Positions 1 through 5,053 are shown, numbered from the stretch's first letter. The stretch is 5,325 nucleotides of DNA from Thermoguttaceae bacterium (GCA_028695865.1 JAQVID010000288.1:1-5325), one strand, 5' to 3'. The notes: generated from the sequence alone by a model not told the origin. Made by a program: numbers and translations.

Positions 1-144
1 ACACTTGATAAAATCCATAAGCTGATGACTGGAAAGGTAGTCTTTCGCCTTCGCATGATACTCGCTGGCCGGTTCGTGAATAAAAACGCTCATATCCATT
101 TTGTGTAAATCCTCTCTTGGTTGTTCGGTCGAAGGATGTTTCAT
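1..144 (-). CDS. Partial gene: N-terminus of a RecE/PD-(D/E)XK-like nuclease family protein (tentative)
   Basis: An open frame runs from an ATG at 144 off the left edge, giving 48 codons without a stop. A strong ribosome binding site (GGAGG, 6 nt spacing) precedes the ATG, which favours this start; in-frame ATGs at 99 and 93 are alternatives, the first with a weaker AGGA 10 nt upstream. The visible protein has a polar leader, then FIHEPASEYHAKAKDYLSSH and QLMDFIKC. The pattern E-Y-H, then L-S-S-H-x-L, then F-I-K-C resembles the beginning of RecE/exonuclease VIII-like and other PD-(D/E)XK nuclease domains in phages and planctomycete genomes, where 'YH...LSSS.L..F..CP' precedes the fold. The catalytic residues would lie outside the window, so the function is inferred from a short stretch only. 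It follows the sigma factor gene in the same direction after a 71-bp gap. The gene itself is well supported; the family is a moderate guess. Confidence 0.55.
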   Translation of the reverse strand, partial: MKHPSTEQPREDLHKMDMSVFIHEPASEYHAKAKDYLSSHQLMDFIKC

Positions 145-215
145 TTGTCCCCTCCAAAGACCTTATTGCGACGTGACCTCAGGTTGTTTCCAAAATGTAA
201 AAAAATCTTAATATT

Positions 216-761
216 TTATTTTTCCCAGGGAACAATGTCGATCTGATTCTGTTCGAAGAAGTCACGAATTTCCTGAATACGTTTCGAAACCTCGCCTTTG
301 GAAAGCTTCAAAAGATCGGCGATGTCAGATTGGGGATACTCTCCCAGCAGATCAAAGACAGGTCGTAGTTTCTCCGGTAACTTTTCACGAACCGTCTGAA
401 TGTCCAGTTTCAAGTAAATGTGGTCGAGTTCGCTCATTTCGCCGGACGCAACGTCATTGACCATCGGTTCCTCCGATTTAGACAACGAATCAATGTCCAC
501 TCCATCTTTGCGCTTCTGATACTTGCGGGAAGCGAAGAAATACTTGAGTGCATTTTTGATAACAGTGTTGACAAACGTCTTTTCCCGAACTTCACGTTTG
601 ACGTCGTATCCGTTCAACTGTTCCAACACCGCAACAATCGCGTCCTGACGGGCATCATCCGCGTCGCTTTCCCGAACCCGACCTTCCCGAACAAGGTGTT
701 TCAGCTTCGCGTCGATCCGTTTCAGGGCAAAAGTAATCAAACCATCTCGTATCATTTCCAT
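216..761 (-). CDS. Small ECF-like RNA polymerase sigma-70 family factor
   Basis: This 181-residue protein should direct RNA polymerase core to specific promoters. Region 2 spans about residues 11-86: the ESDADDARQDAIVAVLEQL segment (31-49) matches the 'DaeDlvQevf' core-binding helix, followed by FVNTVIKNALKYFFASRK (63-80), which matches the -10 recognition and melting part. A linker rich in S, E and D (about 91-112) leads to region 4 (about 118-170), with LPEKLRPVFDLL and the helix-turn-helix SDIADLLKLSKGEVSKRIQE that reads the -35 box. No anti-sigma-type or membrane segment is visible. The frame is open to a GTG at 785, but the ATG at 761 has AAAGG 8 nt upstream and is preferred; another ATG lies at 755. 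It sits 110 bp downstream of the glycosyltransferase and 71 bp upstream of the nuclease-like gene, all in one direction. The regulon is unknown. The family call is secure, the subgroup is not. Confidence 0.85.
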   Translation of the reverse strand: MEMIRDGLITFALKRIDAKLKHLVREGRVRESDADDARQDAIVAVLEQLNGYDVKREVREKTFVNTVIKNALKYFFASRKYQKRKDGVDIDSLSKSEEPMVNDVASGEMSELDHIYLKLDIQTVREKLPEKLRPVFDLLGEYPQSDIADLLKLSKGEVSKRIQEIRDFFEQNQIDIVPWEK

Positions 762-806
762 AGTAAAAACCTTTCTGTAAATCACATTTAATATGTAATC
801 GCAACT

Positions 807-835
807 TTAATATATTTTTGTACCCTGTCCGACAA
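807..835 (-). promoter_or_regulatory. Possible promoter of the sigma factor gene
   Basis: On the minus strand, TTGTCG (830-835) and TATTAA (807-812) are separated by exactly 17 bp. Each matches four of six consensus positions, so this is a plausible but weak vegetative promoter. It lies about 45 bp upstream of the ATG at 761. The -35 half overlaps one arm of a 6-bp inverted repeat (TGTCCG at 826-831, CGGACA at 842-847), which could be an operator. Confidence 0.3.
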
Positions 836-847
836 CAAGGACGGACA
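826..847. repeat. 6-bp inverted repeat between glycosyltransferase and sigma factor genes
   Basis: TGTCCG and CGGACA form perfect arms around a 10-nt loop, 25 bp after the glycosyltransferase stop codon. No U-tract follows on either strand, so it does not look like an intrinsic terminator. It overlaps the possible -35 box of the sigma gene. Confidence 0.35.
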
Positions 848-871
848 AGAGGGGTTCAAACGTGCATTTCG

Positions 872-1657
872 TTATCGCAGAATACTCTTCATGCGCGCCG
901 CGTAACGAAGAGAGAGCGGATCGAAAATCTCGTTCCGATCCAGGTGATAAAAGAGGTCGGCTAACTGTTTTTTCTCAAAAGCGTTACCAGGAGTGCACGA
1001 CTCCACCCAATCCTGTCGGGATCGCGGTTGATACCGATTGATTCGAATCGAATTCCAAATCGGGTCTTTCGCCGTGCCCCAGGTTGTTCCGATTTCGATA
1101 GGCTGTCCGTCTTCCCGAACGGAATCGTAGTCAGTTTCAACAAGATTGGCCGAGAGAAATCGCCTGAACTTCGCCGGTTGAAATACTGTGTTGAGTCCGT
1201 GGTGAATACGGAAAGAATCGACGGCTCTTTTGGAAAACGCTTCGATGGACAGCCCATCCGGTCGGAAGAAGTGACCGTTCGATCCGAAGTTCAGCCAATG
1301 AGCCATGAGTCCGCCGAATTTCTCGTATTGAACCAGAATGTTCCGAACGTCGTCCTCAACCGTTCCGAAGAGAAATTCCGAGGGATCGAGAAAGCCCATC
1401 CAATGAGTTTTCCGTCCAAACTTTCCCAGAAGCCAGTCATAAATCTTGACCCGATCCCAAACTTCCCGGAATCGATACGTCCAGATCAGCCGCCGAAACG
1501 GAAGTCGTCGAATCTGCTTTTCAATGGCCTCGCAGTCGCCTTCGAGAACCAGCGCGAACCGCTCGACTCCGGTCAGATAGTGAAACGTCAGCCATTCCGG
1601 AAGATACTTTTCCGAATCTGCCACAATCGTCCCAAGTGTGAAAAATGTTTGTCTCAT
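872..1657 (-). CDS. Glycosyltransferase family 92-like protein (GT-A fold, DUF23 type)
   Basis: This 261-residue cytoplasmic protein resembles GT92 (DUF23) glycosyltransferases, which transfer a sugar from a nucleotide donor to a glycan; the donor and acceptor cannot be told here. The N-terminus fits the family's opening (VADSEKYLPEWLTFHYLTGVERF split over residues 12-34, like 'KNEapyLlEWlayHrllGvdhf'). FLDPSEFLFG (89-98) is the expected metal/nucleotide-site region. WLNFGSNGHFFRPDG (121-135) and the late INRYQPRSRQDW (206-217) match family blocks, although the usual INHY histidine is replaced by Arg208. No signal peptide or membrane helix is visible. The frame extends to a TTG at 1717, but the ATG at 1657 has AGAGG 8 nt upstream and begins directly with the family's first strand, so it is chosen. 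The TTG lies inside a 9-bp hairpin. It precedes the sigma factor gene by 110 bp and may share its transcript. Confidence 0.82.
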   Translation of the reverse strand: MRQTFFTLGTIVADSEKYLPEWLTFHYLTGVERFALVLEGDCEAIEKQIRRLPFRRLIWTYRFREVWDRVKIYDWLLGKFGRKTHWMGFLDPSEFLFGTVEDDVRNILVQYEKFGGLMAHWLNFGSNGHFFRPDGLSIEAFSKRAVDSFRIHHGLNTVFQPAKFRRFLSANLVETDYDSVREDGQPIEIGTTWGTAKDPIWNSIRINRYQPRSRQDWVESCTPGNAFEKKQLADLFYHLDRNEIFDPLSLRYAARMKSILR

Positions 1658-1686
1658 TTGTTTTGCCTCTTTGATTCTGTATTGTT

Positions 1687-1721
1687 GTTCTTGAACTTTT
1701 GGAAGGGGGCGTTTCAAGAAC
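1687..1721. repeat. 9-bp perfect inverted repeat in the glycosyltransferase leader
   Basis: GTTCTTGAA (1687-1695) and TTCAAGAAC (1713-1721) are perfect complements around a 17-nt loop that carries a run of five C on the minus strand. It lies 17-51 nt upstream of the AGAGG ribosome binding site of the glycosyltransferase. No U-run follows, so it is more likely an mRNA leader stem or protein site than a terminator. Confidence 0.55.
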
Positions 1722-1744
1722 CCATTCGTTCTCTACAGACAAAG

Positions 1745-1784
1745 GGGTACAAATCATGTACACCAGTGTACAAATCGTGTACAC
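1745..1784 (+). promoter_or_regulatory. Operator-like cluster 1: two copies of the palindrome GNGTACA-N5-TGTACNC
   Basis: Copies lie at 1745-1763 and 1766-1784, 21 bp centre to centre, about two helical turns, so bound proteins would sit on one face of the DNA. Both arms match in both copies. The N5 spacer is AATCA and AATCG, so this cluster has the asymmetric form GTACAAA-N3-TGTAC on the plus strand. The cluster is 88-127 bp upstream of the glycosyltransferase ATG. A homodimeric DNA-binding protein is the natural ligand; which one is unknown. Confidence 0.75.
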
Positions 1785-1811
1785 TTGAAATAAGAAAATT
1801 AAAATACAAAC

Positions 1812-1823
1812 GAAACATGTTTC
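1812..1823. repeat. 12-bp perfect palindrome GAAACATGTTTC
   Basis: A perfect palindrome without spacer in the AT-rich block between the two operator clusters. It differs in sequence from the 19-bp palindromes and could bind a different dimeric regulator. Only one copy was found. Confidence 0.4.
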
Positions 1824-1837
1824 ATATACAGAATCAA

Positions 1838-1883
1838 AATGCTATATATAGTATGTGCCTATTATCTCAATGCTATATATAGT
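1838..1883. repeat. Two 15-bp direct repeats AATGCTATATATAGT, 31 bp apart
   Basis: Identical copies occupy 1838-1852 and 1869-1883. The 31-bp period is close to three helical turns, the same phasing class as operator cluster 2. Each copy contains the self-complementary core CTATATATAG. They may be easily melted or TATA-like elements, -10 regions in tandem, or binding sites. Confidence 0.6.
1843..1870 (-). promoter_or_regulatory. Possible promoter toward the glycosyltransferase
   Basis: On the minus strand, TTGAGA (1865-1870) is followed after 16 bp by TATATA (1843-1848), which lies inside the first 15-bp repeat. A transcript from here would begin near 1835 and carry a leader of about 180 nt containing operator cluster 1 and the 9-bp hairpin. 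The match is moderate and the region is AT-rich, so chance similarity is possible. Confidence 0.3.
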
Positions 1884-1892
1884 TGTTTTTTA

Positions 1893-1979
1893 CTCAAAAA
1901 AACGCTGGAAATTATTTCTTTGTCTTTTAGAAAAAACTTTTTTAGAGAAAAATGAAAGAAGATAATTCCGCTTTTTGAG
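1893..1979. repeat. Long imperfect inverted repeat, terminator- or cruciform-like
   Basis: The arm at 1893-1921 and the arm at 1955-1979 pair over about 24 bp with a few small bulges: CTCAAAAA with TTTTTGAG, then GC, GGAA, TTAT and TTCTTT blocks with their complements. The loop of about 33 nt is A/T-rich with repeated CTTTT and AGAAAAA runs. On the minus strand the second arm ends in GCG followed by seven T, like an intrinsic terminator tail; on the plus strand five T follow GC. It directly abuts operator cluster 2, which starts at 1984. Confidence 0.45.
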
Positions 1980-1983
1980 GTAC

Positions 1984-2066
1984 GGGTACAAGGTTTGTAC
2001 GCAGATTGAGAGGTCGAGTACACGATTTGTACGCTGATAAAGAGTACGGGTACAGACTTTGTACGC
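1984..2066 (-). promoter_or_regulatory. Operator-like cluster 2: three copies of the palindrome GNGTACA-N5-TGTACNC, 32-bp period
   Basis: Copies are at 1984-2002, 2016-2034 and 2048-2066, exactly 32 bp apart, about three helical turns. Read on the minus strand each has the asymmetric form GTACAAA-N3-TGTAC, so this cluster points toward cluster 1. The core 15-mer of the middle copy (2018-2032), reverse complemented, is identical to that of the second copy in cluster 1 (1768-1782). The outer two copies also share a preceding GTACGG. It lies between the gene B terminator and the AT-rich block, 100-182 bp beyond the gene B stop. Confidence 0.75.
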
Positions 2067-2119
2067 GTCCAATATTATATTGAGATAGGATTCAGAAAAA
2101 GATTGTCTCAAGAAACATC

Positions 2120-2145
2120 AAAGCCCTCCTCATCAGGAGAGCTTT
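2120..2145 (-). terminator. Hairpin terminator after gene B, possibly bidirectional
   Basis: AAAGC-C-CTCCT (2120-2130) and AGGAG-A-GCTTT (2135-2145) form an 11-bp stem with a 4-nt loop. On the minus strand the central pair is a U-G wobble, so the stem is continuous there; on the plus strand it is a C/A mismatch, but a clean run of five T ends the hairpin. It lies 20 bp after the gene B stop codon. The tail on the minus strand (UUUGAUGUUU) is only moderately U-rich. Confidence 0.65.
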
Positions 2146-2165
2146 TTATAGATTCAGTATATTAG

Positions 2166-3359
2166 TCAAAGCACCCAATTTACTTCATTGCTTGGCTGAT
2201 ATTGAAGTTGAGTTCCCAACTCCAAATTCTGGCTTAAAAAACTACAACATTCGGGAAGAAAAGGTCTCATATCATCACAAGCCCGGCCAATTGCATTACT
2301 GACCGCCTTGCTCAACCGTTTGAGTCGGCTGTTTTCTATTCGGATGGGAGCCTTTTTGAATCCTTCCACTTTTTTGAGATATTCATTGCAACTTTCAATT
2401 TTAGTCGTCAACAAAACGACTTCCTCTTGATCTCCGGCTTTTGCCGCTTCATTTCGTTCTTCGAGAAACAGCTTTTTCTGTTCGCGAACGGCCTGAATAG
2501 TCTCCATATCCGCCGATTCCCCATCATCGTTCACAGGAGCCATTTCTTCCGGATTTGCACCGTCAACGGCGCATTTGAGATCCAATACAAAGAGCGACTC
2601 ATTTGGGTGCAACAGCAGGTAACGGATATAATCGAAACCTCGTTTCTTGATGAACGATTTGGTTTTTCCCGCAAAGGTAATCTCCCAGAACTCGCCGGTA
2701 TCCAAAAAGGCGTAAGCCGGTCTCTTTCGCTCCGTTGGAGTCGGAGTGTATTCGTCAAGGATCGGTTTCCATTCTTCCTCATCGACAATAAAATTGTAGT
2801 CGGAATCGAACTTGACGACCAATTCCACCGGCGCACAAGGATACCCAAGGACATAATTCGCCAGTTTTTTGGCGGCATTGTCGTTTACGGTAAAAAACAA
2901 AGCCTTTGTCCTGCCGATAAAAGACCTGCCAAGTTTCAATAACGAAGCGTCCTGATAATCCGTAACGAAATAGAAATTCATTCCGTTCAGTGTTCCGATC
3001 ATCCAGAGTCCCGGCCACTGTTCTTCACAAGCGGGTAAATGAAGTCCCAGAGTGGTTGCTACGTCCTTCAATATATTTGGAAGAAGGATTTCATGGTCAA
3101 TCAAATCCGACATTTGGATTTTTGTATAACCACAGTCAATGCAATAAGTACCCGGTACGTTCTCTCCGTCGATTTCTTTCCAGCCGACAAGAGCTTCTCC
3201 ACCGCATGGACAGCTAATTTGCTCCCGCTCCACATAGGGCATTGCTCGCAGGTACTTCTTGTCCGCTAAAAGCTGAATATTGAATAGTGTCTTGTCGGTT
3301 AGCGTGCAAAGACAATCTTTTTGAACAATTCTGTTCAATAGTTGGGCGAACTGGTTCAT
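2166..3359 (-). CDS. Gene B: zinc-ribbon protein of unknown function with an ATPase-associated C-terminal region
   Basis: The 397-residue product has three visible parts. Residues about 50-76 form a likely zinc ribbon (C50-x-C52, then C73-x2-C76). Residues about 85-195 are a mixed alpha/beta region with WPGLWMIGTLNGMNFYFV, unassigned. Residues about 222-397 contain GEFWEITFAGK, GFDYIRYLLLHPNESLFVLDL, an acidic stretch, a charged helical segment (about 284-332), and a final block ending LGTQLQYQP....NWVL. That last order closely resembles a region I know from many actinobacterial and planctomycete AAA-ATPase or regulator proteins ('GEYWTIaY.GK...KGLRYLA.LL.hPg...hvlDL' ... 'RTGTFCsYtPD...W.L'); no Walker motif is present here. 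Its biochemical role is not known to me. The frame reaches a TTG at 3383, but the ATG at 3359 has AGGA 10 nt upstream and is preferred. The start lies inside gene A, implying coupled translation. A hairpin terminator follows the stop. Confidence 0.88.
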   Translation of the reverse strand: MNQFAQLLNRIVQKDCLCTLTDKTLFNIQLLADKKYLRAMPYVEREQISCPCGGEALVGWKEIDGENVPGTYCIDCGYTKIQMSDLIDHEILLPNILKDVATTLGLHLPACEEQWPGLWMIGTLNGMNFYFVTDYQDASLLKLGRSFIGRTKALFFTVNDNAAKKLANYVLGYPCAPVELVVKFDSDYNFIVDEEEWKPILDEYTPTPTERKRPAYAFLDTGEFWEITFAGKTKSFIKKRGFDYIRYLLLHPNESLFVLDLKCAVDGANPEEMAPVNDDGESADMETIQAVREQKKLFLEERNEAAKAGDQEEVVLLTTKIESCNEYLKKVEGFKKAPIRIENSRLKRLSKAVSNAIGRACDDMRPFLPECCSFLSQNLELGTQLQYQPSNEVNWVL

Positions 3360-4506
3360 GAGTGATAATTCCTGATTTTGCAAGTATGGTTAATATAATT
3401 CTTTCCTGTTCCAGATTTTGAATGTCCATCGAAATATAGCGAGGTTCGCGTATCGTGAACGAATAGACATCCTGAATCTTCGTTACAGGGTCGGTAAAAG
3501 TAAAATCAAAAACGACTGACGTTACTTTTGGTGGAGTCAAACCGAACAAGGCTTCTGCCATTCCTCTTTGAGCAGCGGCTTCATGGATCTCGGTATTGTT
3601 GTTGACTTCAAAGGTAACGATCTCATTACCATTCCATTTGGCTCGAATCGCTCTGATTCGCCCGACAACCAAATGCTCTGTATCCTGCCAGAGCCGGAAG
3701 TCGGGCGACATAACCGGGGCAAGGTTGAATACCGCTCGTTCCATTGGCGGCAGAGGAATATTAAACAGTCCTTTGTAAATACCGGATTCCAATTCATCCT
3801 TGATCTTCGCCATTCCTTTGGCGACCAGCTTGGAGGTTCCATTCCTGCTGTTGAGCGCATAACAGACTTCGAAAGTCTTATGACAGGTTCCGACCTGAAG
3901 ACAATCCTGCTCGTCGTGATAGAGAATATCCTCGTCCGCATCGTCAGGATGGGCAACGAGATAAAAAACGCCGTCATGCTCCATCCATTCAACCGTACAG
4001 CGGTCGCCAAGTCCCAGTTTTTGATAAGTCTTTTGGATACAGAGTTTGATCGTTTCCATTTGTTCTTCGTCCGGATGAGGAATCGCTCTTTTCAGATTTT
4101 CACGTTTCTGCGCCCAGGACATGTTCAATGGCTTAATCAGCTTTTGAGCCTTCTCATAAAGCTCGCGATAATTTTGCAGAGTGTAGAACAGCTTGCGATA
4201 AAGGTTCTCTTCGGATTCCATGTAAGTTGCCCATTCCGAATCGCCTTCGTAGAATCCGATTTCACGTAGCACCGTCTGAGCTTGTTCCGATCCCATTGTG
4301 ATCAGAGATCGAAGCGTCTGATGAACCTTTTCCTTCTTGTGAAGGTTCAGTCCATTGATGAACTCGACCAGCTTCGCTACGTTTCGTTTGGGTTGACTTT
4401 CCCAATCGAGATCGGAGTGATCGATTTTCAGACTGTCAAACAACTCCCGAAGGCAGTCGTGAGGAATCAGTCGTAATATTGTTGGCAGTGCATAATGTTT
4501 TGACAT
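3214..4506 (-). CDS. Gene A: large conserved-looking protein of unknown function, paired with gene B
   Basis: The open frame encodes 430 residues from an ATG with AGGAG 10 nt upstream. No enzyme motif, membrane helix or signal peptide is seen. The N-terminus (SKHYALPTILRLIPHDCLRE, 2-21) and a helical, charged segment (about 50-165) are followed by a beta-rich part with FYLVAHPDD (181-189), FEVCYALNSRNGTSKL (212-227), a PLPPMERAVFNLAP stretch (251-264), and a final helix EQERIILTILAKSGI (366-380). This order resembles an uncharacterised family I recall that starts 'HYqLrt.LR.vPn.lL..yF' and ends at 'iIrk.L..sGI.p', so the natural end would be near residue 384. Here the frame continues for some 47 residues (about 384-430) that overlap gene B by 146 bp and look unrelated to the rest, suggesting a lost stop codon or a frameshift. 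Gene A leads the A-B transcription unit and is divergent from the WYL regulator. Confidence 0.85.
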   Translation of the reverse strand: MSKHYALPTILRLIPHDCLRELFDSLKIDHSDLDWESQPKRNVAKLVEFINGLNLHKKEKVHQTLRSLITMGSEQAQTVLREIGFYEGDSEWATYMESEENLYRKLFYTLQNYRELYEKAQKLIKPLNMSWAQKRENLKRAIPHPDEEQMETIKLCIQKTYQKLGLGDRCTVEWMEHDGVFYLVAHPDDADEDILYHDEQDCLQVGTCHKTFEVCYALNSRNGTSKLVAKGMAKIKDELESGIYKGLFNIPLPPMERAVFNLAPVMSPDFRLWQDTEHLVVGRIRAIRAKWNGNEIVTFEVNNNTEIHEAAAQRGMAEALFGLTPPKVTSVVFDFTFTDPVTKIQDVYSFTIREPRYISMDIQNLEQERIILTILAKSGIITHEPVRPTIEQNCSKRLSLHANRQDTIQYSAFSGQEVPASNALCGAGAN

Positions 4507-4528
4507 TTCTTTCTGTCTCCTGTATTAA

Positions 4529-4558
4529 AGTATTAGCTCTATGTATTGCGAATGTCAT
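4529..4558 (-). promoter_or_regulatory. Possible promoter of the A-B unit
   Basis: On the minus strand ATGACA (4553-4558, five of six matches to TTGACA) and AATACT (4529-4534, four of six) are 18 bp apart. Transcription would begin only a few bases before the AGGAG ribosome binding site of gene A, giving a very short leader, which weakens the call. Confidence 0.25.
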
Positions 4559-4864
4559 CGTGATCATGCAAACGGGAAACTCTTTTTCCCGCAGTTCGTT
4601 TATCATCTAATTTTATGTTTAGGGTGTAAATCTCCCCCTTACCCCAAAAAGGTCTTTCAGGGATTCAATGAATCAAGTCAAAGAAGACGATCAAACAGAT
4701 TAGAAACGCTTCAATCGGGTAAAGATAATATAATGGATTCTGATTTCGATGAAGCGAAAGAGTCGGTTGGCAGGCGTTCGCTCAAACAGAACGGATGCCG
4801 TCATTTCGGTTAAAGTTGTTATTGAGTTCGTGATATATGGCATAATATCGTAAAACTTTAGGTA

Positions 4865-4896
4865 AAAAACCGTGTTTTCCTGAAAAACTGTGTTTT
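4865..4896. repeat. Two tandem near-palindromes AAAAC-N3-GTTTT, 18 bp apart
   Basis: AAAAACCGTGTTTT (4865-4878) and AAAAACTGTGTTTT (4883-4896) differ at one base. Each contains the 5-bp arms AAAAC and GTTTT around three bases. Tandem sites of this kind upstream of a regulator gene are typical operators, but they lie about 220 bp upstream of its start, so the target could equally be gene A. Confidence 0.45.
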
Positions 4897-5025
4897 AGAT
4901 CGATTCCCAATCATTACTTACATTATAATCAGAAAATTTTATAGCAAAACCGGCAAAAAGCCCCCTTTTGACAAATTGGGGTAAAGTATGACGTTAGGTC
5001 TATCATAGGTTGATATAGCTGGGAC

Positions 5026-5053
5026 TTGTTTTTTTTGAGATATGCTGTAAAAT
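5026..5053 (+). promoter_or_regulatory. Possible promoter of the WYL-type regulator gene
   Basis: TTGTTT (5026-5031) and TAAAAT (5048-5053, five of six matches) are separated by 16 bp. Transcription would start near 5060, leaving a leader of about 57 nt that contains the 12-bp palindrome at 5077-5088. A perfect TTGACA at 5088-5093 cannot serve as -35 for this gene because its -10 would fall on the ribosome binding site. Confidence 0.35.

Larger units (their letters stand above)
1670..1838. repeat. 13-bp perfect inverted repeat pair (1670-1682 and 1826-1838) flanking operator cluster 1
   Basis: TTTGATTCTGTAT at 1670-1682 is the exact reverse complement of ATACAGAATCAAA at 1826-1838, with 143 bp between. 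A chance perfect 13-mer in a region of this size is unlikely even allowing for AT bias. The inner arm begins on the first base of the AGAGG ribosome binding site of the glycosyltransferase, so a transcript starting beyond 1838 could fold a 13-bp stem right against that site. The 9-bp hairpin and both palindromes of cluster 1 lie in the loop. Confidence 0.5.

Noticed and set aside
1521..1784. Minus-strand frame with repeated YTICT/YMICT at its start, upstream of the glycosyltransferase
   Set aside because: The repeat is simply the translation of the two palindromes in cluster 1; the frame continues out of phase inside the glycosyltransferase gene.
1028..1882. Long plus-strand open frame opposite the glycosyltransferase
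   Set aside because: It is antisense to a gene with clear family motifs, is rich in R, S, P and N as expected of a shadow frame, and runs into the repeat block.
1890..2111. 73-codon minus-strand open frame starting with TTG
   Set aside because: It spans operator cluster 2 and the long inverted repeat, starts at the edge of the terminator hairpin, has no ribosome binding site, and its product is a low-complexity read-through of repeats.
1718..2165. CRISPR array or IS element ends in the repeat block
   Set aside because: The repeats are short palindromes with unequal spacing between clusters, no regular repeat-spacer pattern, no transposase frame and no matching terminal repeats with target duplications.
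4541..4813. 90-codon plus-strand open frame with C-x-C-H and C-x2-C near its N-terminus
   Set aside because: There is no convincing ribosome binding site, the composition changes abruptly along the frame, and it overlaps several palindromes and the possible gene A promoter. The cysteines alone are not enough; a homologue search could revive it.
4945..4970. Possible hairpin CAAAA...GGC-AAAAA-GCC...TTTTG
   Set aside because: The stem is broken by mismatched C residues and has only three G-C pairs in its core; no gene upstream on the plus strand needs a terminator here.
4968..4973. Perfect TTGACA box on the plus strand
   Set aside because: No acceptable -10 hexamer follows at 16-18 bp, so it was not called a promoter.
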